From: Paraburkholderia sp. BCC1884
GTDB taxonomy: Bacteria > Pseudomonadota > Gammaproteobacteria > Burkholderiales > Burkholderiaceae
Length of the DNA stretch: 64,000 nt
Assembly: GCF_900996225.1 (NCBI RefSeq)
Contig: NZ_CAAJGL010000068.1
Location: 1,178,001 to 1,242,000, forward strand
Direction: 5' to 3'
The notes beneath the pieces were generated by a model. It was given only the letters and a program-made list of their open reading frames with translations, did no database searches and was not told where the DNA came from. Numbering within the stretch: position 1 is the stretch's first letter; the number at the start of each line of letters is the position of its first letter. Shown here in pieces: positions 26,925 to 35,159 of this stretch. The position numbers were made by a program, and so were the translations under genes.

Positions 26925-28040
26925 ATGCTGATTGGAGTTCCGAAAGAAATCAAGAATCACGAATATCGAGTTGGGCTCACGCCTTCATCCGTGCGTGAGT
27001 TGACCGGGCGGGGACACCGGGTTCTCGTACAAGGTAATGCTGGTGCCGCAATTGGCCTCGGAGACGACCTGTTCGAGGCAGCAGGCGCACAGATTGTAAA
27101 CCGGGCCGAAGAGATATTCGAGCGGGCCGAAATGGTGGTCAAGGTGAAGGAGCCGCAGCAGACTGAGTGGGGCATGCTTCGTCCCGGTCAGATCCTGTAC
27201 ACGTACCTGCACCTGGCGCCAGACCCCGATCAGACGGCCGCCCTCGTGAAGTCTGGTGCGATTTGCATTGCTTACGAAACCATCACAGGTCCCGACGGCG
27301 GCCTGCCGCTGCTCGCGCCAATGAGCGAGGTGGCGGGTCGCATGAGCATTCAAGCCGGCGCTGCGCATCTTGAGAAGAGCAAGGGCGGCCGCGGTGTCCT
27401 GTTGGGCGGGGTGCCGGGTGTTCAGCCCGCGAACGTCGTCATTATTGGCGCCGGCGTAGTTGGGACCAATGCGCTCCAGATGGCTGTCGGCCTTGGGGCT
27501 CGCGTAACGGTGCTGGACAAGAGCGTCCAACGCCTGCGAGCGCTGGACCTTGTGTATGGCAACCGTATCTCGACCGTCTATTCGACGGCATCGAGTATCG
27601 AAGACGCCGTCGTTGACGCGGATCTGCTAATCGGTGGCGTGCTTGTACCGGGTGCCGCCGCGCCGAAGCTTGTGACGCGTGCAATGGTATCGAATATGAA
27701 GAAGGGGGCGGTGATAGTGGATGTCGCAATCGACCAGGGCGGCTGCCTTGAGACTTCACGCGGAACGACCCATGCAGAACCGACGTTCGAAGTCGATGGG
27801 GTCATTCACTACTGCGTGACCAACATGCCAGGCGCCGTGGCGCGAACGTCGACGTTCGCGCTGAACGGCGCGACCCTCGTCCACGCACTTGCCATTGCCG
27901 ACCGTGGATGGCGCGAAGCGCTCCGCGCTGACCGAAATTTGCGAAATGGGCTGAACGTCTGCGAGGGACACGTCACCTATGCAGCCGTCGCGGCTGGCCT
28001 CGGGTATCCGCCTGTGAGTGCGGATAGCGTGCTCGAGTAA
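26925..28040 (+). CDS. ald: Alanine dehydrogenase
   Basis: A 371-residue NAD-dependent alanine dehydrogenase (reversible L-alanine to pyruvate plus ammonia). The N-terminus MLIGVPKEIKNHEYRVGLTP includes the substrate Arg. The catalytic Lys (VVKVKEPQ) and His (YTYLHLAPD) are present, and GAGVVGTNALQMAVGLGA is the NAD site. ATG 26925 has GGAGG 6 bases upstream; a longer frame upstream has no such site. In this operon it may recycle the ammonia and amino acid released by the hydrolase, or balance NADH for the transhydrogenase that follows. Confidence 0.93.
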   Translation: MLIGVPKEIKNHEYRVGLTPSSVRELTGRGHRVLVQGNAGAAIGLGDDLFEAAGAQIVNRAEEIFERAEMVVKVKEPQQTEWGMLRPGQILYTYLHLAPDPDQTAALVKSGAICIAYETITGPDGGLPLLAPMSEVAGRMSIQAGAAHLEKSKGGRGVLLGGVPGVQPANVVIIGAGVVGTNALQMAVGLGARVTVLDKSVQRLRALDLVYGNRISTVYSTASSIEDAVVDADLLIGGVLVPGAAAPKLVTRAMVSNMKKGAVIVDVAIDQGGCLETSRGTTHAEPTFEVDGVIHYCVTNMPGAVARTSTFALNGATLVHALAIADRGWREALRADRNLRNGLNVCEGHVTYAAVAAGLGYPPVSADSVLE

Positions 28041-28155
28041 GCACCGTAGGCAGCGTCCCGGCGGATTTTACGGCGCAGCCGTGAGAGGCAAATGCACGGC
28101 GCAGGTAGCCGTGCGAATCCGTCGGATGATGATCGTGATTTTGAGGATAAGTCTG

Positions 28156-29271
28156 ATGTTGATAGGCATCCCAGCAGAGACGGCGCATGGCGAGCGGCGG
28201 GTAGCGGCCACGCCTGAAACGGTGAAAAAATTTGTTGCTAGAGGTCACAAGGTATTGGTACAGCGCGGCGCCGGGATATGGGCTGGAATGCTGGATGACC
28301 ATTACAGCGCTGTCGGCGCGGAGCTTTCGGATGACTCCGCAACGCTCGCGGCGGACCTAGTCCTGAAAGTCAGAGCGCCTTCTGCGCCCGAGCTTGCAAG
28401 ACTAAGAAGCGGCGTTGCGCTTGTGGGAATGCTCGACCCGTTCGATAGTGATGGGGTCGGGCGGATGGCCTTGGCGGGCATTAGTGCCTTTGCGCTGGAA
28501 GCTGCACCACGCACATCTCGCGCGCAAAGCATTGACGTGCTCAGTTCCCAAGCGAACATCGCGGGATATAAGGCTGTAATGATTGCCGCCGAGCGGTACC
28601 AACGAATATTCCCAATGCTCATGACTGCGGCCGGAACGGTGAAGGCTGCCCGTGTATTCGTCCTGGGTGTCGGCGTGGCCGGTCTCCAGGCAATCGCGAC
28701 AGCTCGACGGTTGGGTGCCGTGGTAGAAGCCTCTGATGTGCGTCCCGTAGTCAAGGAGCAGGTTGAGTCGCTCGGCGCCAAGTTTGTCGATGTCCCATGT
28801 GAAACGCAGGAAGAGCGAGATGCGGCTCAAAGGCAAGGCGGCTACGCGAAAGCGATGCCTGAAACCTGGTTACAGCGTCAGAAACAGGAGGTGGCAAAGC
28901 GAATCGCAACGGCCGACATTGTCATCACCACGGCGCTGATTCCCGGTCGGCGAGCCCCCGTACTTGTCACTGAGAACATGGTGCGGTCAATGAAACCGGG
29001 GTCGGTCGTTGTCGACCTTGCTGCAGCTGCAGGCGGTAACTGCCCGCTCACCGAGCCGGGCAAGACGGTTGTCGTAGACAGTGTGACGATTGTCGGCGAG
29101 ACGAACCTTCCTGGCCTTGTGGCATCCGACGCGAGCAGTCTGTACGCGCGGAACGTTCTCGAGTTTGTGCGCTTGCTGACGGCCGAAGACGGCAGTCTAC
29201 ATATCAATCTGGAAGACGAAATCGTTGCGGCTTGCCTGGTTGCGCACAACGGGAAACAGAAAGAGGAGTGA
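28156..29271 (+). CDS. pntA: NAD(P) transhydrogenase alpha subunit, part 1 (PntAA)
   Basis: The NAD(H)-binding domain I subunit of proton-translocating transhydrogenase, about 371 residues. It starts MLIGIPAETAHGERRVAATP, and has VLGVGVAGLQAIATARRLGA as NAD site, SDVRPVVKEQVESLGAKFVD, and GYAKAMPETWLQRQ. ATG 28156 is preferred on homology. It resembles alanine dehydrogenase just upstream, as the two families share ancestry. It lies 4 bases before the next transhydrogenase gene. The complex uses the proton gradient to make NADPH from NADH. Confidence 0.93.
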   Translation: MLIGIPAETAHGERRVAATPETVKKFVARGHKVLVQRGAGIWAGMLDDHYSAVGAELSDDSATLAADLVLKVRAPSAPELARLRSGVALVGMLDPFDSDGVGRMALAGISAFALEAAPRTSRAQSIDVLSSQANIAGYKAVMIAAERYQRIFPMLMTAAGTVKAARVFVLGVGVAGLQAIATARRLGAVVEASDVRPVVKEQVESLGAKFVDVPCETQEERDAAQRQGGYAKAMPETWLQRQKQEVAKRIATADIVITTALIPGRRAPVLVTENMVRSMKPGSVVVDLAAAAGGNCPLTEPGKTVVVDSVTIVGETNLPGLVASDASSLYARNVLEFVRLLTAEDGSLHINLEDEIVAACLVAHNGKQKEE

Positions 29272-29275
29272 CGCA

Positions 29276-31018
29276 ATGGAAGCGCTCGTGAGTCACACCG
29301 TGACCAATCTGACTGTGCTGGTGCTAGCTATCTACGTTGGCTATCACGTTGTCTGGAATGTTACGCCAGCCCTGCACACCCCACTCATGGCCGTCACCAA
29401 TGCCATTTCGGCCATCGTCATCGTGGGCGCCATGCCTGCGGCGGTGCAGACCGAGACGCTGTTGGGACGCAGCGTTGGCGTTCTGGCTGTCGCGCTTGCG
29501 GCAGTAAATGTTTTCGGCGGATTCATGGTGACACGACGGATGCTTGCCATGTTTAAAAAGAAATCAAAGACTGCAATTGCAGGGAGAGATGAAATGAGCC
29601 CAAACATCGTAGCGGTGTTGTATCTGCTCGCGAGCGTTTGCTTCATTCAAGCGCTCAAGGGACTTTCTCACCCAACCACCTCGATACGCGGGAATCTGTT
29701 CGGGATGAGCGGTATGGCTATGGCGGTACTTACCACATTGGCGGTGATAGTGGAACATATCCGGGATACGCCCACTCTGATTGGATGGGCGATCGTAGCA
29801 CTTGTTGTCAGCGGTGCTATCGGAACCACGATGGCAAGACGCGTCGAGATGACGAAAATGCCAGAGCTTGTTGCGTTCATGCACAGCATGATTGGTCTCG
29901 CCGCGGTCCTCGTCGCTATTGCGGAAGTCGCGGAGCCGTGGGCGTTCGGGGTGGTCGGGAAAGGCGAGCCGCTGGCAGCCGGAAACAGGGTTGAACTCGC
30001 ACTGGGCCTGTTCATCGGCGCAGTGACCTTTACCGGTTCGGTAATTGCGTTCGGGAAGCTCTCGGGCAAATACAAAGTCCGGCTCTTCCAGGGCTCGCCG
30101 GTGAGGTTTGGTGGGCAGCATCAGATCAACCTCGTTCTTGCATTGACAGCCATTTATTTTTGTTACGACTTCGTTGCTACGCAAGACTGGATCGGCATGC
30201 TGATGATGTTAGCGACTGGTCTGGCTCTTGGCGTACTACTCATCATCCCGATTGGCGGTGCAGACATGCCAGTCGTAGTTTCGATGCTAAATAGCTACTC
30301 TGGGTGGGCTGCCGCTGGCATTGGCTTTAGCCTTGGCAATTCGATGCTCATTATTGCGGGCTCGCTTGTCGGCAGCTCTGGCGCCATCCTGAGCTATATC
30401 ATGTGCCGCGCCTTGAACCGTTCGTTTTTCAGCGTCATACTCGGCGGCTTTGGCGCAGCAGCGGATGCGCAAGGAACCCCTGCCTCGCCACAGAGAAGCG
30501 TGAAATCTGGCAGCGCCGACGACGCGGCATTTGTGCTTGGCAATGCAGAGAGCGTTGTAATCGTGCCGGGATATGGTCTGGCGGTCGCACGGGCACAGCA
30601 TGCGGTAAAGGAAATGGCGCAGAAGCTGACCGAGAAGGGTGTAAACGTGAAGTATGCGATTCACCCAGTAGCTGGCCGCATGCCAGGGCACATGAACGTA
30701 TTGCTCGCGGAAGCAGAGGTGCCTTACGACCAGGTCTTCGAAATGGAGGACATCAACAGCGAATTCGGCCACGCCGACGTCGCGATTGTTTTGGGCGCCA
30801 ACGATGTCGTCAATCCCGCTGCCTTGCAGAAGGGTAGTCCGATCTTCGGCATGCCTATTCTGGACGCGTACAAGGCGAAAACTGTCATTGTCAACAAACG
30901 CTCAATGGCAGCCGGCTACGCGGGGCTCGATAACGAACTTTTCTACATGGAGAAGTCGATGATGGTTTTCGGCGACGCAAAGAAGGTCGTGGAAGATATT
31001 GTCAAATCAATCGACTGA
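29276..31018 (+). CDS. pntB: Fused NAD(P) transhydrogenase alpha-2 plus beta subunit (PntAB-PntB)
   Basis: A 580-residue membrane protein. Residues 1-100 match the small alpha-2 subunit (HTVTNLTVLVLAIYVGYHVV; TPALHTPLMAVTNAISAIV). Residues 105-580 match the beta subunit, with its membrane domain and the NADP-binding domain III (VPGYGLAVARAQHAV; HPVAGRMPGHMNVLLAEA; VLGANDVVNPAA). Elsewhere these are separate genes. A vestigial GGGAGAGATGAA site and ATG (MSPNIVAVLYLL, about 29594) remain at the junction, as expected if a stop between two genes was lost. It could still be started separately there. It completes the operon that supplies NADPH for the F420 reductase. Confidence 0.9.
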   Translation: MEALVSHTVTNLTVLVLAIYVGYHVVWNVTPALHTPLMAVTNAISAIVIVGAMPAAVQTETLLGRSVGVLAVALAAVNVFGGFMVTRRMLAMFKKKSKTAIAGRDEMSPNIVAVLYLLASVCFIQALKGLSHPTTSIRGNLFGMSGMAMAVLTTLAVIVEHIRDTPTLIGWAIVALVVSGAIGTTMARRVEMTKMPELVAFMHSMIGLAAVLVAIAEVAEPWAFGVVGKGEPLAAGNRVELALGLFIGAVTFTGSVIAFGKLSGKYKVRLFQGSPVRFGGQHQINLVLALTAIYFCYDFVATQDWIGMLMMLATGLALGVLLIIPIGGADMPVVVSMLNSYSGWAAAGIGFSLGNSMLIIAGSLVGSSGAILSYIMCRALNRSFFSVILGGFGAAADAQGTPASPQRSVKSGSADDAAFVLGNAESVVIVPGYGLAVARAQHAVKEMAQKLTEKGVNVKYAIHPVAGRMPGHMNVLLAEAEVPYDQVFEMEDINSEFGHADVAIVLGANDVVNPAALQKGSPIFGMPILDAYKAKTVIVNKRSMAAGYAGLDNELFYMEKSMMVFGDAKKVVEDIVKSID

Positions 31019-31067
31019 GCATCCGGAATGTAGGTGCCGCGCAATTCTGGCGTGCCTGCCTTTCATC

Positions 31068-31480
31068 TCAAACAGCGAGCAGAAAATCCCATAGTTCAGG
31101 CTCGTTGGATGTCGCAGCGTTAAACCGGAACCACGAAGACGGATTCTCATTCGCTGTGAGATCGGAGCCCCGTGCAAGCCAGATTCCACGAGACGGAGCT
31201 TGCGTTGCAAGGACTTCTGCGCGCTCCGACTTAACTGGCAGTTTTGCCCAGAGAAAAAGCCCAGCCTTGGGTGTCGCGAAGGTCTCAATATCGAGGCCGG
31301 GGAATGCGTCAGTCATCCGTGAATGGGTCTCCTTCAACCTCTCCTTGGGAAACTGCGTGCCGCTCATAGTGACCTTCGATGAGCATGTTGGCAACAAGAC
31401 GTTCACTGAGTTCGGATGACGTCAGACCAATGGCCATCTTCGTGCGGTAAAGATTCGACAGGAAACGAGCGGTTGTACGG
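31068..31480 (-). pseudogene. C-terminal remnant of a MocR-type/aminotransferase protein
   Basis: The minus strand encodes, in two frames, the last quarter of a fold-type I aminotransferase-like protein: [20 protein letters not shown] (compare the intact MocR KMVTGLPSSELEERI), then FATPKAGLFLWAKLP and SSWFRFNAATSNEPELWDFL before a stop. A frameshift near 31365 separates the blocks and the N-terminal part is missing. It is probably a lost second regulator of the cluster. Confidence 0.7.
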
Positions 31481-31756
31481 GTTCCGGACCTGTGTGTGTC
31501 GCTATTTACTTCGGATGGTGGCGCCGCTCGCGTTTTTGGGCGTCGGGTCAAGGTCGGAACGATCGGCGTTCATGTGCCTATCTCGGTGCCGATGGCGTGG
31601 CATTCATTCGGGGGTTGGAAACGCTCTCTGTTTGGCGACCATCATGCGTGTGGCGGGGAAGGCGTTCGGCTTTACACGCACTACAAGAGCATCATGCAGC
31701 GGTGGCCCGATGGTATTGCCAAGGGTGCCGAGTTCACGATGCCTGTTGCAAAGTAG
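31470..31756 (+). pseudogene. C-terminal remnant of methylmalonate-semialdehyde dehydrogenase (mmsA)
   Basis: About 85 residues match the end of MmsA-type CoA-acylating aldehyde dehydrogenases: [63 protein letters not shown] and EFTMPVAK. The catalytic domain is absent. MmsA-like enzymes oxidise malonate semialdehyde, the product of beta-alanine transamination, so the remnant fits a former reductive pyrimidine or beta-alanine pathway here. Confidence 0.8.
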
Positions 31757-31860
31757 AAGCCGACAACAATGGGCCGTGGGTCGGCAAACGGCTGTTGACT
31801 CTCGCTCTGCCCTCGACGGCGGTTCTTTGCATGTCATGCACTTGCTCGCATAGAATGAGA

Positions 31861-31870
31861 GGGGTACCCC
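31861..31870. promoter_or_regulatory. GGGGTACCCC palindrome
   Basis: A perfect 10-bp palindrome, identical to the one at 9811-9820 and in both places preceded by GA. It lies just before the GTG start assumed for the AraC gene. If it is an operator, the later ATG 31913 is the more likely start. Confidence 0.25.
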
Positions 31871-31873
31871 GGA

Positions 31874-32731
31874 GTGCCACTCTCAAATCTCCCTCGAAGG
31901 CAATTTCAGGACATGGTTTCAAGAAAGGCGGACCGCGCGACCCGTTTGGCGCAAACCTTGCCACTGGAAGCTCTTCCTCGCCCGGCTTACTTCCGTGCAT
32001 ACCGCATTACGGCCGGTACGCTCGTCGAGCCGCACGTTCATGATTGGTGCCAGTTTGCCTTTGCTCGCCGCGGCATCATGCACGTGCGAGTCAGCAACTC
32101 GACGATGATTGTTCCACCGCAGTATGGCATGTGGCTGCCAGTCAATACTCGGCATTCCGTCTGGGCCCCGGAGGATGTTGACCTTGAGAGCATCTATATC
32201 AGCGACCCTGCCATCATCGCCGCGATTGCACGATGCCGTGTCGTGTTGGTCAGTGACCTCGTTCGAGCGTTTATTCATCACGTATGTACCGTAGTCCGGG
32301 AGGACTATGACGAGGCAGGGAAAGATGGTATGAAAGTCCAGGTTTTGCTGGACCTCCTCGGCGATCTGCCCGACGCTCCGCTCAACCTGCCGTTGCCGGA
32401 AGACACGAAGTTGCTCTATGTGTGCGAGCAGATTCAGGCGAATCCGAGCAATACGCTTGGCGCTGGCGAGTGGGCAAAGGAGTTGAACATTTCGGACCGA
32501 ACCCTGGCCAGGCACTTCCTCAAACAAACGGGCATGACGTTTCACAACTGGAAGCAGCGGTTACGCCTCCTGCGTTCGCTTGAGATGCTCAAGGATGGAA
32601 CAAGCGTGACTGCCGTAGCGCTCGATTTGGGTTACAGCAGCACTTCAGCGTTCATCTTCGCTTTCAGGTCGCTTTTCGGGTGTCCGCCCAAGCAGTTTTA
32701 CGCGACTGACAGGACTGATCGCATCGTCTGA
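31874..32731 (+). CDS. AraC-family regulator
   Basis: A 285-residue AraC-type regulator: N-terminal cupin sensor (EPHVHDWCQFAFARRGIMHV; PPQYGMWLPVNTRHSVW) and C-terminal double HTH (AGEWAKELNISDRTLARHF; SVTAVALDLGYSSTSAFIFAF). GTG 31874 gives the longest protein; ATG 31913 is a plausible alternative. It differs clearly from the two paralogous AraC proteins at 14609 and 34156. It lies upstream of the cyclase and RutF-like genes on the same strand and may control them. Confidence 0.85.
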   Translation: MPLSNLPRRQFQDMVSRKADRATRLAQTLPLEALPRPAYFRAYRITAGTLVEPHVHDWCQFAFARRGIMHVRVSNSTMIVPPQYGMWLPVNTRHSVWAPEDVDLESIYISDPAIIAAIARCRVVLVSDLVRAFIHHVCTVVREDYDEAGKDGMKVQVLLDLLGDLPDAPLNLPLPEDTKLLYVCEQIQANPSNTLGAGEWAKELNISDRTLARHFLKQTGMTFHNWKQRLRLLRSLEMLKDGTSVTAVALDLGYSSTSAFIFAFRSLFGCPPKQFYATDRTDRIV

Positions 32732-32895
32732 GTTGCGCACCATGCGGGCGCAGCCACCGGTGGCGTTTCCCGAGCAGCCGAAGAAAAAGTTAGCGAAACG
32801 TTGGCGTTTTCCTGCGCACGGTTGTCTGTATTTTGATAGTTTGTCGAGAATTATCGATTTATTCTGAAGTCTCACTTACCCTAGGAGACTTCAAA

Positions 32896-33483
32896 ATGCT
32901 TCACGACCTCACGCTCTCGATTGATATGAATGACCCCGTTGTGGGCAAAGCGAACATGGACCAGCACAGCTTTATGTCTGCGGGCCATATCGGGACTCAC
33001 CTTGATACCTACCTGCAGTCGACGATTCCGCCGGAGTTCTGCGTGCGCAAGGGAAAGGTGTATGACGCTACCGCGTTTGCTGGCCGGGATGTAGATCTGA
33101 GCGTCCTGGACAGGCAGCCGCCCGAAGCCGGTGATTTCGCCATCTTTCACACGGGATTTCTAGAGAAGTACAGCTATGGGACGCGTGAGTACTTTAAGGA
33201 CCATCCCCAATTGTCCTGGGAACTCATCGACCATCTGATTGAAAAGGGCGTCAGCTTCATCGGTATCGACGCAGCGGGAGTCCGTCGCGGTGACGAACAT
33301 GGCGTCGCTGACCGTCGTGCCGAAGAGGGTGGGGTCTACATCATCGAGAATCTGGCTAACATCGGCCGGCTTGCTCATTCGGCGAAGGAGGGCGACTTTA
33401 AGGTGTTCACCGGGTGGACTGGACTGCGCGGATTTAGCGGTCTCTCGTGTCGTGTAATCGCTGACTTCGGTCGTTACGTTTGA
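32896..33483 (+). CDS. Cyclase/kynurenine-formamidase-family hydrolase
   Basis: A 195-residue member of the metal-dependent cyclase family (Pfam cyclase; includes kynurenine formamidase and isatin hydrolase). The HxGTHxD metal motif appears as SAGHIGTHLDTYLQ, without the proline usual after the Asp. GDFAIFHTGF, FIGIDAAGVRRG and YIIENLANI are also family-like. TAGGAG lies 8 bases upstream of the ATG. Such enzymes hydrolyse amide or ring bonds, so a ring-opening step in an N-heterocycle pathway is possible. It is transcribed with the RutF-like gene 87 bases downstream. Confidence 0.8.
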   Translation: MLHDLTLSIDMNDPVVGKANMDQHSFMSAGHIGTHLDTYLQSTIPPEFCVRKGKVYDATAFAGRDVDLSVLDRQPPEAGDFAIFHTGFLEKYSYGTREYFKDHPQLSWELIDHLIEKGVSFIGIDAAGVRRGDEHGVADRRAEEGGVYIIENLANIGRLAHSAKEGDFKVFTGWTGLRGFSGLSCRVIADFGRYV

Positions 33484-33570
33484 TTCGGAGGTTTTCCCAC
33501 AGTCAACCCGAGGGAGACCGACGCCCCGCCCCCGGGTTCTCGCCCTGTATTGGCGGAAGGAGACAACGAT

Positions 33571-34104
33571 ATGTCAAACGAAAACGTACAGATGGAGGCC
33601 GGTGCTCCCTCGTTCGTATCACAGGCCGTATATCGCGACGCAATGGCCCGGTTGGGCACCGCCGTCAACGTCGTTACGACCGATGGCCCGTCAGGGCGGG
33701 CAGGCTTCACAGCTTCGGCGGTTTGCAGCGTGACCGATAGCCCGCCGACTCTTCTGGTTTGTGTTAATCGCAACTCGTCATCGTACGCCTCGGTCCTTAC
33801 GAATCGGGTTCTTTGCGTAAATACGTTGAGCGATGGTCATGAAAGTCTGTCGCGGACATTCGGTAGCAAGGCAAGTTCCAATGAACGGTTTGCTGCTGGA
33901 AATTGGAGTACGCTTGAAACTGGGGCGCCTGTACTTAACGGTGCATTGGTGGCCTTCGACTGTCGGGTCGTTGAAGTCGTGCAGCAGGGTACGCATGACG
34001 TCTTCTTCTGCCAGGTCGAGGCGATCCGGGATTGCGCAGAGGCGCAGGGGGGGCTGGTCTATTTCGCGCGCCGGTACCATTCGCTCGCCCATGCGATCGG
34101 ATGA
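33571..34104 (+). CDS. rutF: RutF-like FMN/flavin reductase
   Basis: A 177-residue flavin reductase of the RutF type. [55 protein letters not shown] and [13 protein letters not shown] closely follow E. coli RutF. GGAAGGAGA lies upstream of the ATG. RutF regenerates reduced FMN for the RutA pyrimidine monooxygenase in E. coli, but no rutA, rutB or rutC is in this window; here it may serve another flavin enzyme. It follows the cyclase gene on the same strand and is followed by an AraC gene. Confidence 0.83.
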   Translation: MSNENVQMEAGAPSFVSQAVYRDAMARLGTAVNVVTTDGPSGRAGFTASAVCSVTDSPPTLLVCVNRNSSSYASVLTNRVLCVNTLSDGHESLSRTFGSKASSNERFAAGNWSTLETGAPVLNGALVAFDCRVVEVVQQGTHDVFFCQVEAIRDCAEAQGGLVYFARRYHSLAHAIG

Positions 34105-34155
34105 TGTCTCTAGTGACGCTTGCCGTGAAACGGCCGCTTGTTGCGGATAAGCGAT

Positions 34156-34959
34156 ATGAAAGAACGCTGGTCAAAGCCAAAGCTTGTTGAGTCAGCATCG
34201 CTTGACGTTCGTCTGACCGACTTGCAGCCGCATTTAGATTTTACGGAAACGTTGGACGACGGAACCGTGGTGGGATGGCACGCGCACGAGTTTGCGCAGG
34301 TCCTAAACCCCGAGCACGGAGCCGTCGCATTGTTTGTCAGGGACTGGTTGAGTATCGTGCCTCAATCACATGCTGCCTTCATCCCGGCCGGGGTCATGCA
34401 CACGGTAGTAGCGAACACGGATGCTTCGTTGCGTACTGTCTGCATTCAGTCCAACACCTTGATGCCAGTCGGTCAAACATCCGTCCGTCCGATTATCAGA
34501 AAAATATCAACATCCGGTGGCGACGTTCGGTCAAGTTTGCAAGACCGACTGATTGCGACGTTCCTTCCTCAGGATGTTTCACCCGACGAAGTTGAGCTCA
34601 AACTGAATCTGTTTCTCGCCGGCGTACCCATACCGCGGGACCGACGTGCGCGTCCCATTGCATTTCGGCTCATGAGCGCACTTCATGATCAGCGAACGCT
34701 GAAGGAGTGGGGAGAAATACTCGGCGCCAGCGAGCGTACCCTCACGCGAATATTTCACGATGAAACAGGGTTGGGCTTTCGTACTTGGCGACTTCGCGTG
34801 CAGGTCGCGGCGACAATCGCATTGCTCTTTTGTGGTCGCTCGGTCAAGAGCGCCGCGTGCTCTGCCGGGTACTCCAACCCTTCAGCTTTTGTCTCTGCTT
34901 TCCATGCCGCAACGGGTCAATCTCCGTTGGAGTACATCAAGGGAGCCTGTTGGGACTGA
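34156..34959 (+). CDS. AraC-family regulator (paralogue of the one at 14609)
   Basis: A 267-residue AraC regulator nearly colinear with the one at 14609. Shared segments include WHAHEFAQVL, the VPIPRDRRARPIAF linker, LKEWGEILGASERTLTRIF and GRSVKSAACSAGYSNPSAFV. ATG 34156 is chosen over an in-frame TTG at 34138. The N-terminal cupin-like half is the probable ligand sensor. The pair flanks the whole cof/pnt region, suggesting duplication with the module or two related inducers. Confidence 0.87.
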   Translation: MKERWSKPKLVESASLDVRLTDLQPHLDFTETLDDGTVVGWHAHEFAQVLNPEHGAVALFVRDWLSIVPQSHAAFIPAGVMHTVVANTDASLRTVCIQSNTLMPVGQTSVRPIIRKISTSGGDVRSSLQDRLIATFLPQDVSPDEVELKLNLFLAGVPIPRDRRARPIAFRLMSALHDQRTLKEWGEILGASERTLTRIFHDETGLGFRTWRLRVQVAATIALLFCGRSVKSAACSAGYSNPSAFVSAFHAATGQSPLEYIKGACWD

Positions 34960-35159
34960 TTCTGGCCCGTGTTTAGCATGTCCGGCCCAAAACCGGCTGC
35001 ATCCTTAAACTGTCAGGTGAAGTGATTCGCGTGCCAAGGTAAATGCGTGCCTGGCAATTCACTGCTACGGCCCGTCGCCGAGTTTCGCTTTACTGAGAAC
35101 CGACTCAATCACGCGAGGCTCGGAGCATTGCCCCGACTCGCGGACAATACGTAGTTGGT

